DNA of 39,111 nt from Deltaproteobacteria bacterium CG_4_9_14_3_um_filter_63_12. Its GTDB lineage: Bacteria > Myxococcota_A > Bradymonadia > UBA4248 > UM-FILTER-63-12. The stretch spans positions 1 to 39,111 of the forward strand of contig PFUG01000116.1 in assembly GCA_002789955.1 (NCBI GenBank), in the 5' to 3' direction. The position numbers and the translations under genes are program-made. Shown one piece after another: positions 1 through 8,802 of the stretch; position 1 is the first letter of the stretch, and every line of letters begins with the position of its first letter. The notes beneath the pieces were generated by a model. The model did not search any database and was not told the DNA's origin. It saw only the letters and a program-made list of their open reading frames with translations.

Positions 1-60
1 CTTCGTTCACACTCACAAAGGGCCGCATTGTGACGCGCCGCAAACTGCACCCTCGGTAGG

Positions 61-1341
61 TCAAAGGTCCGAAGGCGCGCGCAGCCCGAAATCCCAACCT
101 TCTCGTACGAGCAGTTCAGCGATCGGAGCGCCTTCCGCAGCGGCCTGAAGGACGCGGTCCAAGACCAGCGGAGCGACGTAAGGCAAGGCGACGAGCTCAT
201 CCCTTGTGGCGAGGGCCCATGGAAGGCGCCAAGGTTCGGACAGCTGACCCCGTGTTGCGTCGAGCCAATACCACCCCTCGGTCGATTCGAACGGCGCGAC
301 TGTGGAACACCCCATGGGGGCAGAGCGCAGTCCGGCTCTAAGCGTGGGCGCGCCATCGCCGAGATGGGGGATGAAGAGCGTGCCCTCCTCTGGGTGGGTG
401 AGGGCGATTTGCAGGGTTGGCGTACAAAACATGCGAGTGGGCGAGCGCAGCAACCAATTCGAGCTGCTCTCCGGGAGCCGTCGATCGTCCCGCACCTTCT
501 CGCGCTCGGCATGCCACCGAAGGAGTTGCCCCTCACGATCCACCGACAGGGTGTCGCGCTCTGGCCCGGGGGTAAGGGTTCGAACGTTCGAAACGTGGGC
601 GAAGCGGGTCTTCCAGCCGCCATCGCGCCGCACGAAGCGGACTTCGCTCTTCTGAATTCCAGACCCACAACACGCGAAGCCATCGGACCAGCGCGTCGTG
701 TCTCCATCGAAGCTGAGCGCGATGTTCGGCATCTCGAAGACTTGGCCGCTGTGGAGGTGGACGAGGTGAAGGTCGTCCGAACCCAAGCCCCTGGCCGCCA
801 AGTTCACCAACGCAAAGTGTCGGTCCAGCCCTTTGAGCGCCTTGATCTCACGGTCGAAAGTATGGACGAGGTGGAGCCCCTCGCCCTTCGGAGTAGTGAC
901 GTAGAGCTGAGCCCCGCGTGCGACCCCCAACGCCCAAGCCGCAAGAAAGCTGGCGTAGAGTCGCTCGGTGCCTGTCCACTCGAAGCAGGGGAGTGGGCTC
1001 GAGGTCTCGAAGACAGCCCAGCCCTGGTCGGTGGGAATCGTGCAGTGCGCGGAGCCCGGTGCGAGCTCGGCCCGTCGAGGGTCCTGGCTGGGGTGCTGTC
1101 GAGCTTTGGCGAACGGGTGTCCGAGCTGCTCGAAGGGCCGACGGTAGAGGTCGACGAGCAAGGTGCGTGCGGTGTCGAGGCCAAAATTCGCGAGGCTGGC
1201 CTCGACCAACGCGCAAGCGCGGGAGTCTTGGCCTTCGTCCCGCAGTTGGGAAGCGTGTTGCAGCCAGCGCTCGGGCGGCGCCTGGGTGTCGATCAGGTCG
1301 AAGAGGACTTGCTTGTCGCTCTCGGTCGGCGTCTTGTGCAT
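61..1341 (-). CDS. Unrecognised protein, 426 aa
   Basis: I do not recognise a family. The first ~70 residues are helical and charged, somewhat like a TPR or HEAT-type start. The rest alternates short hydrophobic strands with Gly/Asp/Trp turns, which could be a beta-propeller or similar all-beta repeat. There is no signal peptide or membrane segment, so it is probably cytoplasmic. The ATG at 1341 is preferred over a longer frame because a GAGGGGTGAG Shine-Dalgarno lies just before it. It lies 66 nt downstream of the receiver-cyclase gene on the same strand, so the two are probably co-transcribed. A cAMP-related or sensory role is only a guess from that neighbourhood. Confidence 0.75.
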   Translation of the reverse strand: MHKTPTESDKQVLFDLIDTQAPPERWLQHASQLRDEGQDSRACALVEASLANFGLDTARTLLVDLYRRPFEQLGHPFAKARQHPSQDPRRAELAPGSAHCTIPTDQGWAVFETSSPLPCFEWTGTERLYASFLAAWALGVARGAQLYVTTPKGEGLHLVHTFDREIKALKGLDRHFALVNLAARGLGSDDLHLVHLHSGQVFEMPNIALSFDGDTTRWSDGFACCGSGIQKSEVRFVRRDGGWKTRFAHVSNVRTLTPGPERDTLSVDREGQLLRWHAEREKVRDDRRLPESSSNWLLRSPTRMFCTPTLQIALTHPEEGTLFIPHLGDGAPTLRAGLRSAPMGCSTVAPFESTEGWYWLDATRGQLSEPWRLPWALATRDELVALPYVAPLVLDRVLQAAAEGAPIAELLVREGWDFGLRAPSDL

Positions 1342-1407
1342 CTGCTCACCCCTCGAAGACGGTTCACGCCGCAATGGCGGTGGGCAGCGGAGCCCCGATG
1401 CCAGGGC

Positions 1408-3213
1408 TCAGGCGATTTCCTCGTCTTTCATGTGAAGCACGTAACATCGGACCTGCGAGCTGCGGCCTTTGAGATCGGCGAGAACCGGCGAGGCCCAAGG
1501 CTCCTCGGGCAGCCGTGCGGCCGTCTCGGAGGAGATCAGCGCATGCGACGGCGGGGCCAGTGCTTCGAGCCGTTGGGCGACGTTGACGGCGTCGCCGATG
1601 ACGGTGAAGTCGCGCCGAACGTTGGCGGCGCCGAGGTCGCCATAGATCAACGGACCCGTATTGATGCCGATGCGGATCTGCAACGGGGAGGTGTCGAAGC
1701 CGTGATGGAATTTGGCCGCGACGGCGATCAGGTCACGGGCGCAGGCGATGGCGTTGCGCGCACCTTGGACTTCGTCGTTGGCGCCGAACAGGGCGAGGAT
1801 GGCGTCGCCGATGAACTTGTCGATGAGCCCCTCGTGCTTGACGATTTGGGTCGCCATCTCCTCGTAGAATCTATTGAGGAACTCGATGACGGCTCTAGGA
1901 GCCCGGTCCTCGCAGAGCTTTGTGAAGCCCACGATGTCGACGAACATCACGGTCAGCGTGCGCTCGTCGGCTCGCAGCTCGTTGATGTCGCCGGTTCCTG
2001 GGGCGAGGGTCTCGGCGAGTTGTCGGACGGTAGAGCTGAGGTAGGTGCGCAGCAGCTCTCGTTCGCGTTTGAGGAGGCGCTCGGCGACCAGCCTCTCGAC
2101 GGTCGCGATGAGGCGCTCGAAGTTGAACGGTTTGACGATGTACTCGTCGGCGCCTTCGCGCAGGGCGCGGATGGCGTCGGCGCGGGTGCTGCGCGAGGAG
2201 AGCAGGATGATGGCGGTGTCTTTGGTCTCGTCGTGCAGGCGGAGCTCTCGGCAGAGCTCGGTGCCCGTCATCCGGGGCATTTGCCAGTCGGAGATGATGA
2301 CCGTGGGGCGGAAGCGGAGCGCCTTGCGCAGGCCCTCTTCGCCGTTTCGGGCGCAGATGACCTGGAAGCCGTGTTGTCCCAGCCCGTAGCGAAGCATGCC
2401 CAGGACGGTTGGGCTGTCGTCGATCACGAGGATGCGGTCGCGGCCTCGCAGTCTCATGCCGCGGAAGATGCGCAGGAGGAGCTGCCTGAGATCGGTCTCG
2501 TCGACCGGCTTGGGCAGGAACTCGTTGGCGCCGACGTTGAAGCTGCGCTCGAGGTCGGCAGGGGTGTCCTGGCTCGTGATGAAGACGACCGGGGTGTGCC
2601 GAGTGACGGGGTTTTCGCGGATCCGCTCACAGAGGGCGTAGCCGTCGAGCCGCGGCATTTGGACGTCGAGCAGGACGACGTCGGGCACGAACCTGCGGAT
2701 GTGGTTCCACGCCTCTTCGCCGTCTTTGCTGGTGATGACCCAGTAGCCATCTCGCTTGAGGGAGTTGGAGAGCTGGAGGCGAATCGTCGGCGAGTCGTCG
2801 GCGGCGACGATGCAGCGTCGATTGAAGAGGAAGCGCTCGAAGATCTTTGGGGTCCAAACGGGGTCGATGGGCAAGGTCAGGAAGAAGTCGGCGCCGGCCT
2901 CATAGGCCCGCGCGCACTCGTCGTCGTCAGCTGAGACGATGACCACCGGGACGCTGGCCGAGCTCCAATGCTCCCTGAGAGTTTCGCAGAGGATCGCGCC
3001 TTGCGTGTTATCGAAGTTGGCCGCGATGACGGCGAGGTCCCAAGGCTGTTGATGGACCTTCTCGGAGAACTCGAAGCGTGTCTTGACGTGGGTAACGTTG
3101 GCGCCAAGGCGAGTGCAGATCGAGGCAAAGAGCTTCGCGACGGTCGGCGAGTCGTGGGCGAGCAAGACAGTTTTGGGCTCCTGCGGCCCTGTTTGAATCG
3201 GGTTCGAATCCAT
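1408..3213 (-). CDS. Triple-receiver response regulator with class III nucleotide cyclase output
   Basis: Three receiver (REC) domains in a row (about residues 12-125, 132-252 and 257-375) precede a class III adenylate/guanylate cyclase domain (about 415-590). REC2 has the phospho-acceptor motif LLDVQMPRLDG and REC3 has IISDWQMPRMTG, both with the acidic DD pocket and late Lys. REC1 has lost the acceptor: the corresponding strand reads DLAVIAANF, so it is likely a non-phosphorylated dimerisation or docking domain. The cyclase domain keeps FVDIVGF, KFIGDAIL and VIGDAVNVAQR, including the metal-binding Asp residues, the Lys typical of ATP users and the Asn/Arg transition-state pair, so I expect an active adenylate cyclase making cAMP. 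ATG at 3213 has GAGG 8 nt upstream; an in-frame GTG at 3222 lacks such support. Soluble, no membrane segment. Confidence 0.93.
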   Translation of the reverse strand: MDSNPIQTGPQEPKTVLLAHDSPTVAKLFASICTRLGANVTHVKTRFEFSEKVHQQPWDLAVIAANFDNTQGAILCETLREHWSSASVPVVIVSADDDECARAYEAGADFFLTLPIDPVWTPKIFERFLFNRRCIVAADDSPTIRLQLSNSLKRDGYWVITSKDGEEAWNHIRRFVPDVVLLDVQMPRLDGYALCERIRENPVTRHTPVVFITSQDTPADLERSFNVGANEFLPKPVDETDLRQLLLRIFRGMRLRGRDRILVIDDSPTVLGMLRYGLGQHGFQVICARNGEEGLRKALRFRPTVIISDWQMPRMTGTELCRELRLHDETKDTAIILLSSRSTRADAIRALREGADEYIVKPFNFERLIATVERLVAERLLKRERELLRTYLSSTVRQLAETLAPGTGDINELRADERTLTVMFVDIVGFTKLCEDRAPRAVIEFLNRFYEEMATQIVKHEGLIDKFIGDAILALFGANDEVQGARNAIACARDLIAVAAKFHHGFDTSPLQIRIGINTGPLIYGDLGAANVRRDFTVIGDAVNVAQRLEALAPPSHALISSETAARLPEEPWASPVLADLKGRSSQVRCYVLHMKDEEIA

Positions 3214-3325
3214 CCCCAGCACCTCGATGGGAGAGCGCAGTCAAACTACCGTTGCCGCCCCATTTGTCAATCGCCGAGTCGAGCAACGAGGGCGCCGCGA
3301 GCGCATTGCGAGGGAGGATGCGACA

Positions 3326-3358
3326 AGACCCAACCCCGTTCGGCACGGGATTGGGTCT
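3326..3358 (-). terminator. Hairpin terminator downstream of the riboflavin/nusB operon
   Basis: Arms AGACCCAACCCCG and CGGGATTGGGTCT pair over 12 of 13 positions around a 7-nt loop. It lies about 110 nt past the stop of the secreted-protein gene (3471) and before the start of the cyclase gene (3213), so it probably ends the minus-strand operon. There is no long U-run, so efficiency is uncertain. Confidence 0.6.
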
Positions 3359-3470
3359 CCTTTCGAGGTCCGTCATTCAGGTCTTTGCGCCTGCGTTGAG
3401 CGGGCGGCCCAGGCAGGTTTGTCGCCATCTATTGGGGACGCGGACCAAGTTTGCCCTGCAATGTCAGGAA

Positions 3471-3893
3471 CTAACCGTCGGACGCGAGAATTGCCGAAGC
3501 GGTGGCCTCAAATTGCTCGTGGACCTTGGGGAGGAGCTCATAGACGAGGTCCTGATCGGGAGCCGCGACCGCTTTGGAGTAATTGGCGACCACGGCCGCC
3601 AAGGCATCACGGCTGTCGGTGAAGGCTTTCGCCTTTTCGGCATCGGTGAACTTCGGCTCGAGCTTCATCACGCCCTCGAGAGCCTTCTCAAATTCTGGTG
3701 CGGCGGCCATCATCGCGTCAAAATCCTTGGCGGGGTAGGCCTTGTGCCAGACCGGCGCGATCGCGTGGTGGAACTCTTTGATTGGGTCGAATCCTTTCTC
3801 CGCGGCCTCTTCACCAGGACACCCACCCTCCTCAGCGAAGACATGCGGGACGAACAGGAAGGAGAAGAGCAAAACCAACCATAGCTTCTTCAT
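3471..3893 (-). CDS. Small secreted helical protein, 140 aa
   Basis: Family not recognised. The ATG at 3893 (GGAG about 8 nt upstream) starts a clear Sec signal peptide: basic MKK, a hydrophobic stretch LWLVLLFSFLFV and a likely cleavage after VFA near residue 20. The mature ~120 residues are rich in Ala, Glu and Lys and predict as an amphipathic helical bundle, with a His-containing early helix (FHHAIAPVWH). It could be a periplasmic helical-bundle binding protein; no CxxCH haem motif is present. The gene starts 46 nt after the lipoprotein stop and is probably the last gene of the rib-nusB operon. Confidence 0.8.
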   Translation of the reverse strand: MKKLWLVLLFSFLFVPHVFAEEGGCPGEEAAEKGFDPIKEFHHAIAPVWHKAYPAKDFDAMMAAAPEFEKALEGVMKLEPKFTDAEKAKAFTDSRDALAAVVANYSKAVAAPDQDLVYELLPKVHEQFEATASAILASDG

Positions 3894-3938
3894 TACGAAC
3901 TCCGAAAAAGTGAAACGCACCCATGCGTCCAGCTGTCA

Positions 3939-4619
3939 TCAATTCCCGTAGGAGGCTTCGAATTCGCAGAGATAGGCGGCGAGGCCAAGTCGAGTCGGCG
4001 GCGAGAGGGATTCGAGGGTGAGGACCGCGAACGCCAAGGTGCCCAGTCCGGAGCGAGCGTCGACGCTGAAGAGGCTCTCCTCTTCATTTTTGTCGTCGAA
4101 GATGGCCAGTTTGTTGATCTTATCGGTGGTGCCGGTCACTCGTCGCGGCGACTCGAGTGAGCCTTCGACGCGCATCGGTTCACTGGCGGTGAAGGTGAAG
4201 GCGAGTTCGCCCTGACGCAGCTCGACAGTGCTCTTGCCATCTAAGGGACCGAGCGTGGCGAGGCTCTTTCCCGTTGGTTCGGTCAGCTCCACGACGTCAC
4301 CTTGTCGTTTCACATGGGCGACGATGGCGCCAGCGCCGTTGCGGACGACGACCTGTTTCTCGTCGCGCCGGAGGCTCGCCTTGGCGAGGGGACGCGACTG
4401 ATCGTCTGTCAGGATCAGGGTTGGACCTCTGCGTTTGAGCACGAAGACGCGGTCGTTTTTGGGGCCGTAGATGGGGTAGCGCCGTGCGGCACTCATCTGG
4501 CTGGCGACGACCCCGACATCGACCGCCTCATCGTCCTCTCCGCCCATGCAGGCCGACAAAACGAGACCAGCGAGCGAGAAGGCGAGCCACCAGAGGGAGA
4601 GTTTTCGGAGCGCGCTCAT
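3939..4619 (-). CDS. Hypothetical lipoprotein, 226 aa
   Basis: The start ATG at 4619 overlaps the nusB stop in an ATGA arrangement, so translation is probably coupled to nusB. A hydrophobic N-terminus ends in a lipobox LSAC with Cys at residue 24, followed by an acidic GGEDDE stretch, so I infer a membrane-anchored lipoprotein. The mature part consists of short beta-strand-like repeats (VFVLKRRG, LILTDDQSRPLAKASL, VVVRNGAGAIVAHV), suggesting a beta-rich domain. The C-terminus is hydrophobic (LGTLAFAVLTLESL). No known family was recognised. A longer upstream frame in this phase only overlaps nusB and is rejected. Confidence 0.85.
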   Translation of the reverse strand: MSALRKLSLWWLAFSLAGLVLSACMGGEDDEAVDVGVVASQMSAARRYPIYGPKNDRVFVLKRRGPTLILTDDQSRPLAKASLRRDEKQVVVRNGAGAIVAHVKRQGDVVELTEPTGKSLATLGPLDGKSTVELRQGELAFTFTASEPMRVEGSLESPRRVTGTTDKINKLAIFDDKNEEESLFSVDARSGLGTLAFAVLTLESLSPPTRLGLAAYLCEFEASYGN

Positions 4620-5092
4620 GATACGCCGAGATCGATCTGGTTGTCTTGACAGAGCTGCTGCAGGATCCCGTTTACAAAGCTCCTGGAGGGCTCGGCGCCG
4701 AACTTCTTGGCCAGCTCGACGGCCTCGTTGATGACGACTTTCGGCGGGGTCTCTGGGTGTTCGAAGAGCTCGAACGCGGCCAACCGCAAGATGTTGCGGT
4801 CGATGAGGTCCATCCTCTTGATGCGCCATCGTTTACTGGACTCTTGGACCCTGCCGTCCAGGGCTTCGAGACCGCCGTGAATGGTCAAGACCACGGTGCG
4901 GGCGAACTCGAAGGGCTCGGGCTCTTCGATGCAGCGGGGGATGAGGTGATGAAAGGAGCCGAAGAGCTCACCGAGGTCGGAGACGTATTCCAGGGCGTAG
5001 AGCATGCTGAGTGCCCAAACGCGGCCCTGTCGCCGTTCCTCGAAACGTCGACGTTTTCGCGACGTCTTCTTCTGTTCAATCTGTTCGGTCAT
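4616..5092 (-). CDS. nusB: Transcription antitermination factor NusB
   Basis: 158 residues, the normal NusB size. NusB pairs with NusE (S10) and binds boxA RNA in rRNA antitermination complexes. The sequence has an Arg-rich N-terminal tail, the RQGRVWALSMLYALEY helix, the LIDRNILRLAAFEL segment and the conserved C-terminal VVINEAVELAKKFG...SFVNGIL region. Compared with typical NusB it has a longer basic N-terminal extension (MTEQIEQKKTSRKRRRFEE). It lies 60 nt after ribH, a very common neighbourhood, and overlaps the next lipoprotein gene by an ATGA. Confidence 0.96.
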   Translation of the reverse strand: MTEQIEQKKTSRKRRRFEERRQGRVWALSMLYALEYVSDLGELFGSFHHLIPRCIEEPEPFEFARTVVLTIHGGLEALDGRVQESSKRWRIKRMDLIDRNILRLAAFELFEHPETPPKVVINEAVELAKKFGAEPSRSFVNGILQQLCQDNQIDLGVS

Positions 5093-5152
5093 GGGGTCTT
5101 GTCAGGGGGATTCTGTGGTGAGGACTCTGGGCATCGGCAGCGCGGTGTGCGG

Positions 5153-5620
5153 CTACTGAGCGCGGCGGTAGAGGTCGACCATCTCGATGGCCGAGTTGGC
5201 GGCGTCAGCGCCCTTGTTTCCGGCCTTCGTGCCCGAGCGCTCGATGGCTTGCTCGAGGGTATCGGCGGTGATGATCCCGTATGTCAATGGGATGCCCAAC
5301 TCGAGGGAGATGTTGGCGATGCCCTTGGTCACCTCCGAGGCGATGTATTCGAAGTGCGGCGTTGCCCCACGGATCAGGGCGCCGATGCAGATGACTGCGT
5401 CGTAGTTCCCGCTCATGGCGGTTTTCTTGGCCATCATCGGGATCTCAAAGGAGCCCGGGACCTTATAGACATGGATGTCGTCATCGGCGGCGCCATGCCG
5501 CAACAGCGTGTCGACCGCCCCTTCGACCAAGCGGTCGCTGAGGAAGTTGTTGAAGCGGCCGACGACGATAGCGAAACGTCGTCCAGTGGCGTTCAAATGA
5601 CCTTCGATAATCTTTGGCAT
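5153..5620 (-). CDS. ribH: 6,7-dimethyl-8-ribityllumazine synthase
   Basis: Condenses 3,4-dihydroxy-2-butanone 4-phosphate with the ribitylamino-pyrimidine to form lumazine, the penultimate riboflavin step. Recognisable motifs are [51 protein letters not shown] and the C-terminal [18 protein letters not shown]. The usual LxGAxxxL segment reads [17 protein letters not shown] at 5620 has GGAGAG 6 nt upstream and gives 155 residues, normal for the family; an 18-residue extension upstream lacks support. Fourth riboflavin gene in the run. Confidence 0.97.
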   Translation of the reverse strand: MPKIIEGHLNATGRRFAIVVGRFNNFLSDRLVEGAVDTLLRHGAADDDIHVYKVPGSFEIPMMAKKTAMSGNYDAVICIGALIRGATPHFEYIASEVTKGIANISLELGIPLTYGIITADTLEQAIERSGTKAGNKGADAANSAIEMVDLYRRAQ

Positions 5621-5715
5621 GTGGGCTCTCCAGCGAATGTCATACGGGTCAATTGCCCACGAGCGAGAACTCACGGTGCGGAACCGGGTCGTTCGTTCGG
5701 CAATTTCATACGTGC

Positions 5716-6927
5716 CTAGTGCTGCGGGGGGGCACTCAGCATGTGGTCTAGTTCACGTTTCTTCTGCAAATACTGGGCGTTCTGGTCGGTCTCTGGGATC
5801 TCGATGGCGACCCGCTCCACGATCTCGAGGCCGTAGGCCTCCAGTCCCACCATCTTACGTGGGTTGTTGGTGAGCAGCCGCATCTGGCGGACGCCAACCT
5901 CTCTGAGGCATTGTGCGCCGATGCCAAAGAGCCTCAGCTCTGGGGCTGGGCGATTGATGGCTTCGTCTTGGGTCGACGGTGTCGGCTCGAGGGCTTTGGC
6001 CGAGAGCAGGTTCTCGACCTCCCAAGAGAGGGGTCGATCGGGGCGCCCGACGTAGAGGAGCACGCCTTTTCCGGCGTCGGCGATCTGGCGCATGGCGTTG
6101 CGCAGCTGATCCCCATCGTCGACGCCGACGGCGCCGAAGACATCGCCCACCGTGCACTGCGACTGGACACGCACGAGCACTGGCTCGTCGCCGCGGATCT
6201 CACCGAGCACCAGCGCCAGGTGCTCGCTGCCATCGAGGTAGCTTCGAAAGACGTGAGCGACAAAACCCTGGTGAAGGTTGGTGGGGCATGGATTTGAGGC
6301 GACCTTGAGGATCAGCGCCTCTTGGTTGAGTCGGAACTGGATGATGTCCGCGACGGTCGCGATGAGCAATCCGTGCTGGGCGGCAAAGACCTCCAGGTCT
6401 GGCATTCGCGCCATGGTCCCGTCATCGTTCATGATCTCACAGATGACCGCGGCGGACTTGAAGCCAGCCATGCGAGTCAGATCGACGCTGCCCTCGGTCT
6501 GACCTGTGCGCACCAGGGTCCCCCCGGCCCGCGCTGCGAGGGGGAAAATGTGGCCGGGGCTCACGAGATCTGCGGGCTTGCTGTCGTCATCGACGGCGAC
6601 CTGAATGGTGCGCGCGCGATCGGCGGCCGAGATGCCCGTCGTGACGCCAGTTTTGGCTTCGATGCTGACGGTGAAGGCCGTCCCCAAACGGGAGGTGTTG
6701 TCTTGCACCATCATGGGGATGCCGAGCTGTTCCAGCCGCTCTTCCGTGAGGGTGAGGCAGATCAACCCTCGGCCATGCTTGGCCATGAAGTTGACGGCTT
6801 CAGCGGTGACGCACTCGGCCGCCATACAAAGGTCACCCTCGTTCTCTCGAGCTTCGTCGTCGACGAGAATGATCATTTCGCCCCGCTTCAGGGCTTGCAG
6901 AACCTCTTCGATGCTTGCGATTGACAT
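5716..6927 (-). CDS. ribB: RibBX-type: DHBP synthase fused to a degenerate GTP cyclohydrolase II domain
   Basis: The N-terminal half (about 1-200) is an intact 3,4-dihydroxy-2-butanone 4-phosphate synthase: [50 protein letters not shown] and the [11 protein letters not shown] segment. The C-terminal half (about 205-385) is GTP cyclohydrolase II-like but has lost catalytic features. The RibA zinc motif C...RCDCG is here C258...GVDDG, so two of three zinc cysteines are replaced by V269 and D271, and the usual RQEGRGIGL loop reads [12 protein letters not shown]. The end ([17 protein letters not shown]) is preserved. This matches the RibBX variants described in Proteobacteria, in which the RibA half is not a cyclohydrolase. 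I expect DHBP synthase activity only. ATG at 6927 has GAGGA just upstream; 26 nt after ribE. Confidence 0.93.
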   Translation of the reverse strand: MSIASIEEVLQALKRGEMIILVDDEARENEGDLCMAAECVTAEAVNFMAKHGRGLICLTLTEERLEQLGIPMMVQDNTSRLGTAFTVSIEAKTGVTTGISAADRARTIQVAVDDDSKPADLVSPGHIFPLAARAGGTLVRTGQTEGSVDLTRMAGFKSAAVICEIMNDDGTMARMPDLEVFAAQHGLLIATVADIIQFRLNQEALILKVASNPCPTNLHQGFVAHVFRSYLDGSEHLALVLGEIRGDEPVLVRVQSQCTVGDVFGAVGVDDGDQLRNAMRQIADAGKGVLLYVGRPDRPLSWEVENLLSAKALEPTPSTQDEAINRPAPELRLFGIGAQCLREVGVRQMRLLTNNPRKMVGLEAYGLEIVERVAIEIPETDQNAQYLQKKRELDHMLSAPPQH

Positions 6928-6953
6928 GAATCCTCATGGGGGTTGGCTAACTC

Positions 6954-7631
6954 TCAGTCGTCGACGGGAAAGCCTGCGGCCCGCAACGACTCGATACTGA
7001 GGCTCGAGGCCTTGGGGGATGCGACGGACGACCGTCCGACTGTTCCGGTCTCGAGCAGACGCGCAACGTACTTGCCCAGCACGTCGACTTCAAGGTTGAC
7101 TTTGGTGCCGCGGGGCACTTCAGCGAGCGAGACCTTGCCTCGGGTGTACGGAACCAAGGTGACCACGAGGCGCAAGCCCGCAAGCTCGTTGACGGTCAGG
7201 CTGATCCCGTCGACGGTGATGGAGCCTTTGAGGACGATGTACGGGAGGAGCTCGGCCGGAGCCTCGATGCCCACGTAGACGGCGTTACCTTCCTTGCGCA
7301 CGTCGACGACCTGGCCAACGCCGTCTACATGGCCGAGCACGAGGTGTCCATCGAGCCTGTCGCCAAGGCGCAGGGCACGCTCGAGGTTGACCGTGTCGCC
7401 GCTGCGCAACAAGCCCAGGTTCGTGCGCCGCAGGGTCTCGAGAGAGGCCTGTGCGGCGAACCCAGCGCTGCGCTTTTCGACGACGGTCAGGCAGGCTCCG
7501 TTGACGGCGATGCTGTCACCGAGAGAGAGTTCGGCGAGCGGCAGAGCGCTGGCGATCACGAGCTTGAAGTCCTGGCTCTCCTTCACGATCGAGGCGATCG
7601 TTCCCACCGATTCAATCAGCCCAGTGAACAT
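6954..7631 (-). CDS. ribE: Riboflavin synthase (alpha type)
   Basis: Dismutates two lumazine molecules into riboflavin and the pyrimidine. It begins with the invariant MFTGLIESVG and contains two tandem lumazine-binding barrels (about 1-97 and 98-200). Barrel 1 carries GDSIAVNGACLTV and barrel 2 carries GSITVDGISLTV. HLVLGHVDGVG marks the junction. At 225 residues it is of normal length with a short extra C-terminal tail. It starts 30 nt after ribD with a modest GGGAA upstream, consistent with one operon. Confidence 0.97.
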   Translation of the reverse strand: MFTGLIESVGTIASIVKESQDFKLVIASALPLAELSLGDSIAVNGACLTVVEKRSAGFAAQASLETLRRTNLGLLRSGDTVNLERALRLGDRLDGHLVLGHVDGVGQVVDVRKEGNAVYVGIEAPAELLPYIVLKGSITVDGISLTVNELAGLRLVVTLVPYTRGKVSLAEVPRGTKVNLEVDVLGKYVARLLETGTVGRSSVASPKASSLSIESLRAAGFPVDD

Positions 7632-7661
7632 GTTCCCGTCTCTTTGCCGACCGAGCGAAGG

Positions 7662-8792
7662 TCAACGCAACGTGTTGTCGACTCGGTAACGTGCCACGAT
7701 TCGCACGTCGTCGCCGAAGCGATCGACCCTCTCGATGTCCAACTGCGCCGCTTCGGCCATGGTCTCGAACCCCAAGCCCGAGACGGGGCCAGGGGCATCG
7801 GAGCCGCCGATGATCTTCGGAGCGATGAACGACACGAAGCGGTCGACGAGGCCTCTCCCGAGCAACCCTGCGATGAGCTCGGAGCCGCCCTCGCACATCA
7901 AGGTGGTGACACCACGGGCCGCCAATTGGTGCAAGATCTCTTCGAGGTCCAAAACCCCACCGAGCTCGCTGGCGCCGAGGACCTCCACTCCAGAGCCCTC
8001 GAAGCGGCCTTTGGCGAGTTGCAGGCTGGACCTCCCCGTAAACACAAGAGTGGGGGCCTTGTCCTGCTCGGCGAAGGCCTTGCGACTGAGGGGCGCTCTG
8101 AGCTTGCGGTCGAGCACGACTCTCAGAGGGTTGCGGCCGCCTTCTGGGAGTCTGCAGGTCAGCTCCGGGTTGTCGTCGAGAAGGGTCTTGGTGCCGACGA
8201 GGATGGCGTCGTGCTGGTCGCGCATCCTGTGCACCTCCTCGCGGGACTCTTTGCCCGTGATCCATCGGCTGTGGCGCGCTCGGGTCGCGATCTTGCCGTC
8301 GAGCGAGACGGCGACTTTTACCGTGACGAAGGGCAGCGAGAAGAGGACACGCTTGAGGTAGGCCTCGTTGAGTCGCTTCGAGTCGGCCTCGAGCACGCCG
8401 ACCACACACTCGATGCCAGCCTCGCGAAGGGCTGCGATGCCTTTCCCCGAAACTCTGGGGTCGGGGTCGACGTGACCGATGATGCAGCGCGAGACGCCGG
8501 ACTCGAGGAGCACTTCGGTGCAGGGCCCGGTTCTTCCCGTGTGATGGCAGGGCTCGAGGGTGACGAAGATCTCGGCGCCTTCGGCATCTCTGGGATTGTG
8601 AAGCTGTCGCAGCGCCGCGACCTCAGCGTGCGCGCGGCCTGGTGCTTCGTGAAAACCGCGGGCGATGACCTGGTCATTTTTGACAAGGACCGCGCCGACC
8701 TGCGGATTGGGATGTGTGCGCCACCCAGGACGCTCTGCCTCTACGAGGGCTTCACGCATGAAGCGCTCGTCGCGTTGCGTGGGTGTGCTCAT
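7662..8792 (-). CDS. ribD: Bifunctional pyrimidine deaminase/reductase RibD
   Basis: 376 residues. The N-terminal cytidine-deaminase-like domain (about 10-145) has the zinc site HAEVAAL and PCHHTGRTGPC. The C-terminal reductase domain (about 150-365) has VKVAVSLDGKIATR, ITGKESREEVHRMRD, AILVGTKTLLDDNP and the cofactor-binding MCEGGSELIAGLL. It deaminates and then reduces the GTP-derived pyrimidine. The ATG at 8792 is chosen because GAGGG lies 7 nt before it; that site overlaps the last codons of the ACP-RpiB gene, so the two are tightly linked. A TTG at 8813 is an alternative without support. Confidence 0.97.
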   Translation of the reverse strand: MSTPTQRDERFMREALVEAERPGWRTHPNPQVGAVLVKNDQVIARGFHEAPGRAHAEVAALRQLHNPRDAEGAEIFVTLEPCHHTGRTGPCTEVLLESGVSRCIIGHVDPDPRVSGKGIAALREAGIECVVGVLEADSKRLNEAYLKRVLFSLPFVTVKVAVSLDGKIATRARHSRWITGKESREEVHRMRDQHDAILVGTKTLLDDNPELTCRLPEGGRNPLRVVLDRKLRAPLSRKAFAEQDKAPTLVFTGRSSLQLAKGRFEGSGVEVLGASELGGVLDLEEILHQLAARGVTTLMCEGGSELIAGLLGRGLVDRFVSFIAPKIIGGSDAPGPVSGLGFETMAEAAQLDIERVDRFGDDVRIVARYRVDNTLR

Positions 8793-8802
8793 CTTGGGAC
8801 CC

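Noticed and set aside
364..2934. 856-codon plus-strand open frame
   Set aside because: Antisense to the cyclase and the first gene, whose minus-strand products show clear domains. Its product has no recognisable motif; long antisense frames are expected at this GC content.
3195..3223. tRNA-like 3' end (GGTTCGAATCC)
   Set aside because: No matching acceptor stem, D-arm or anticodon arm upstream; it lies in the start of the cyclase gene.
4646..5719. 357-codon plus-strand open frame
   Set aside because: Antisense to nusB and ribH, which have full family motifs.
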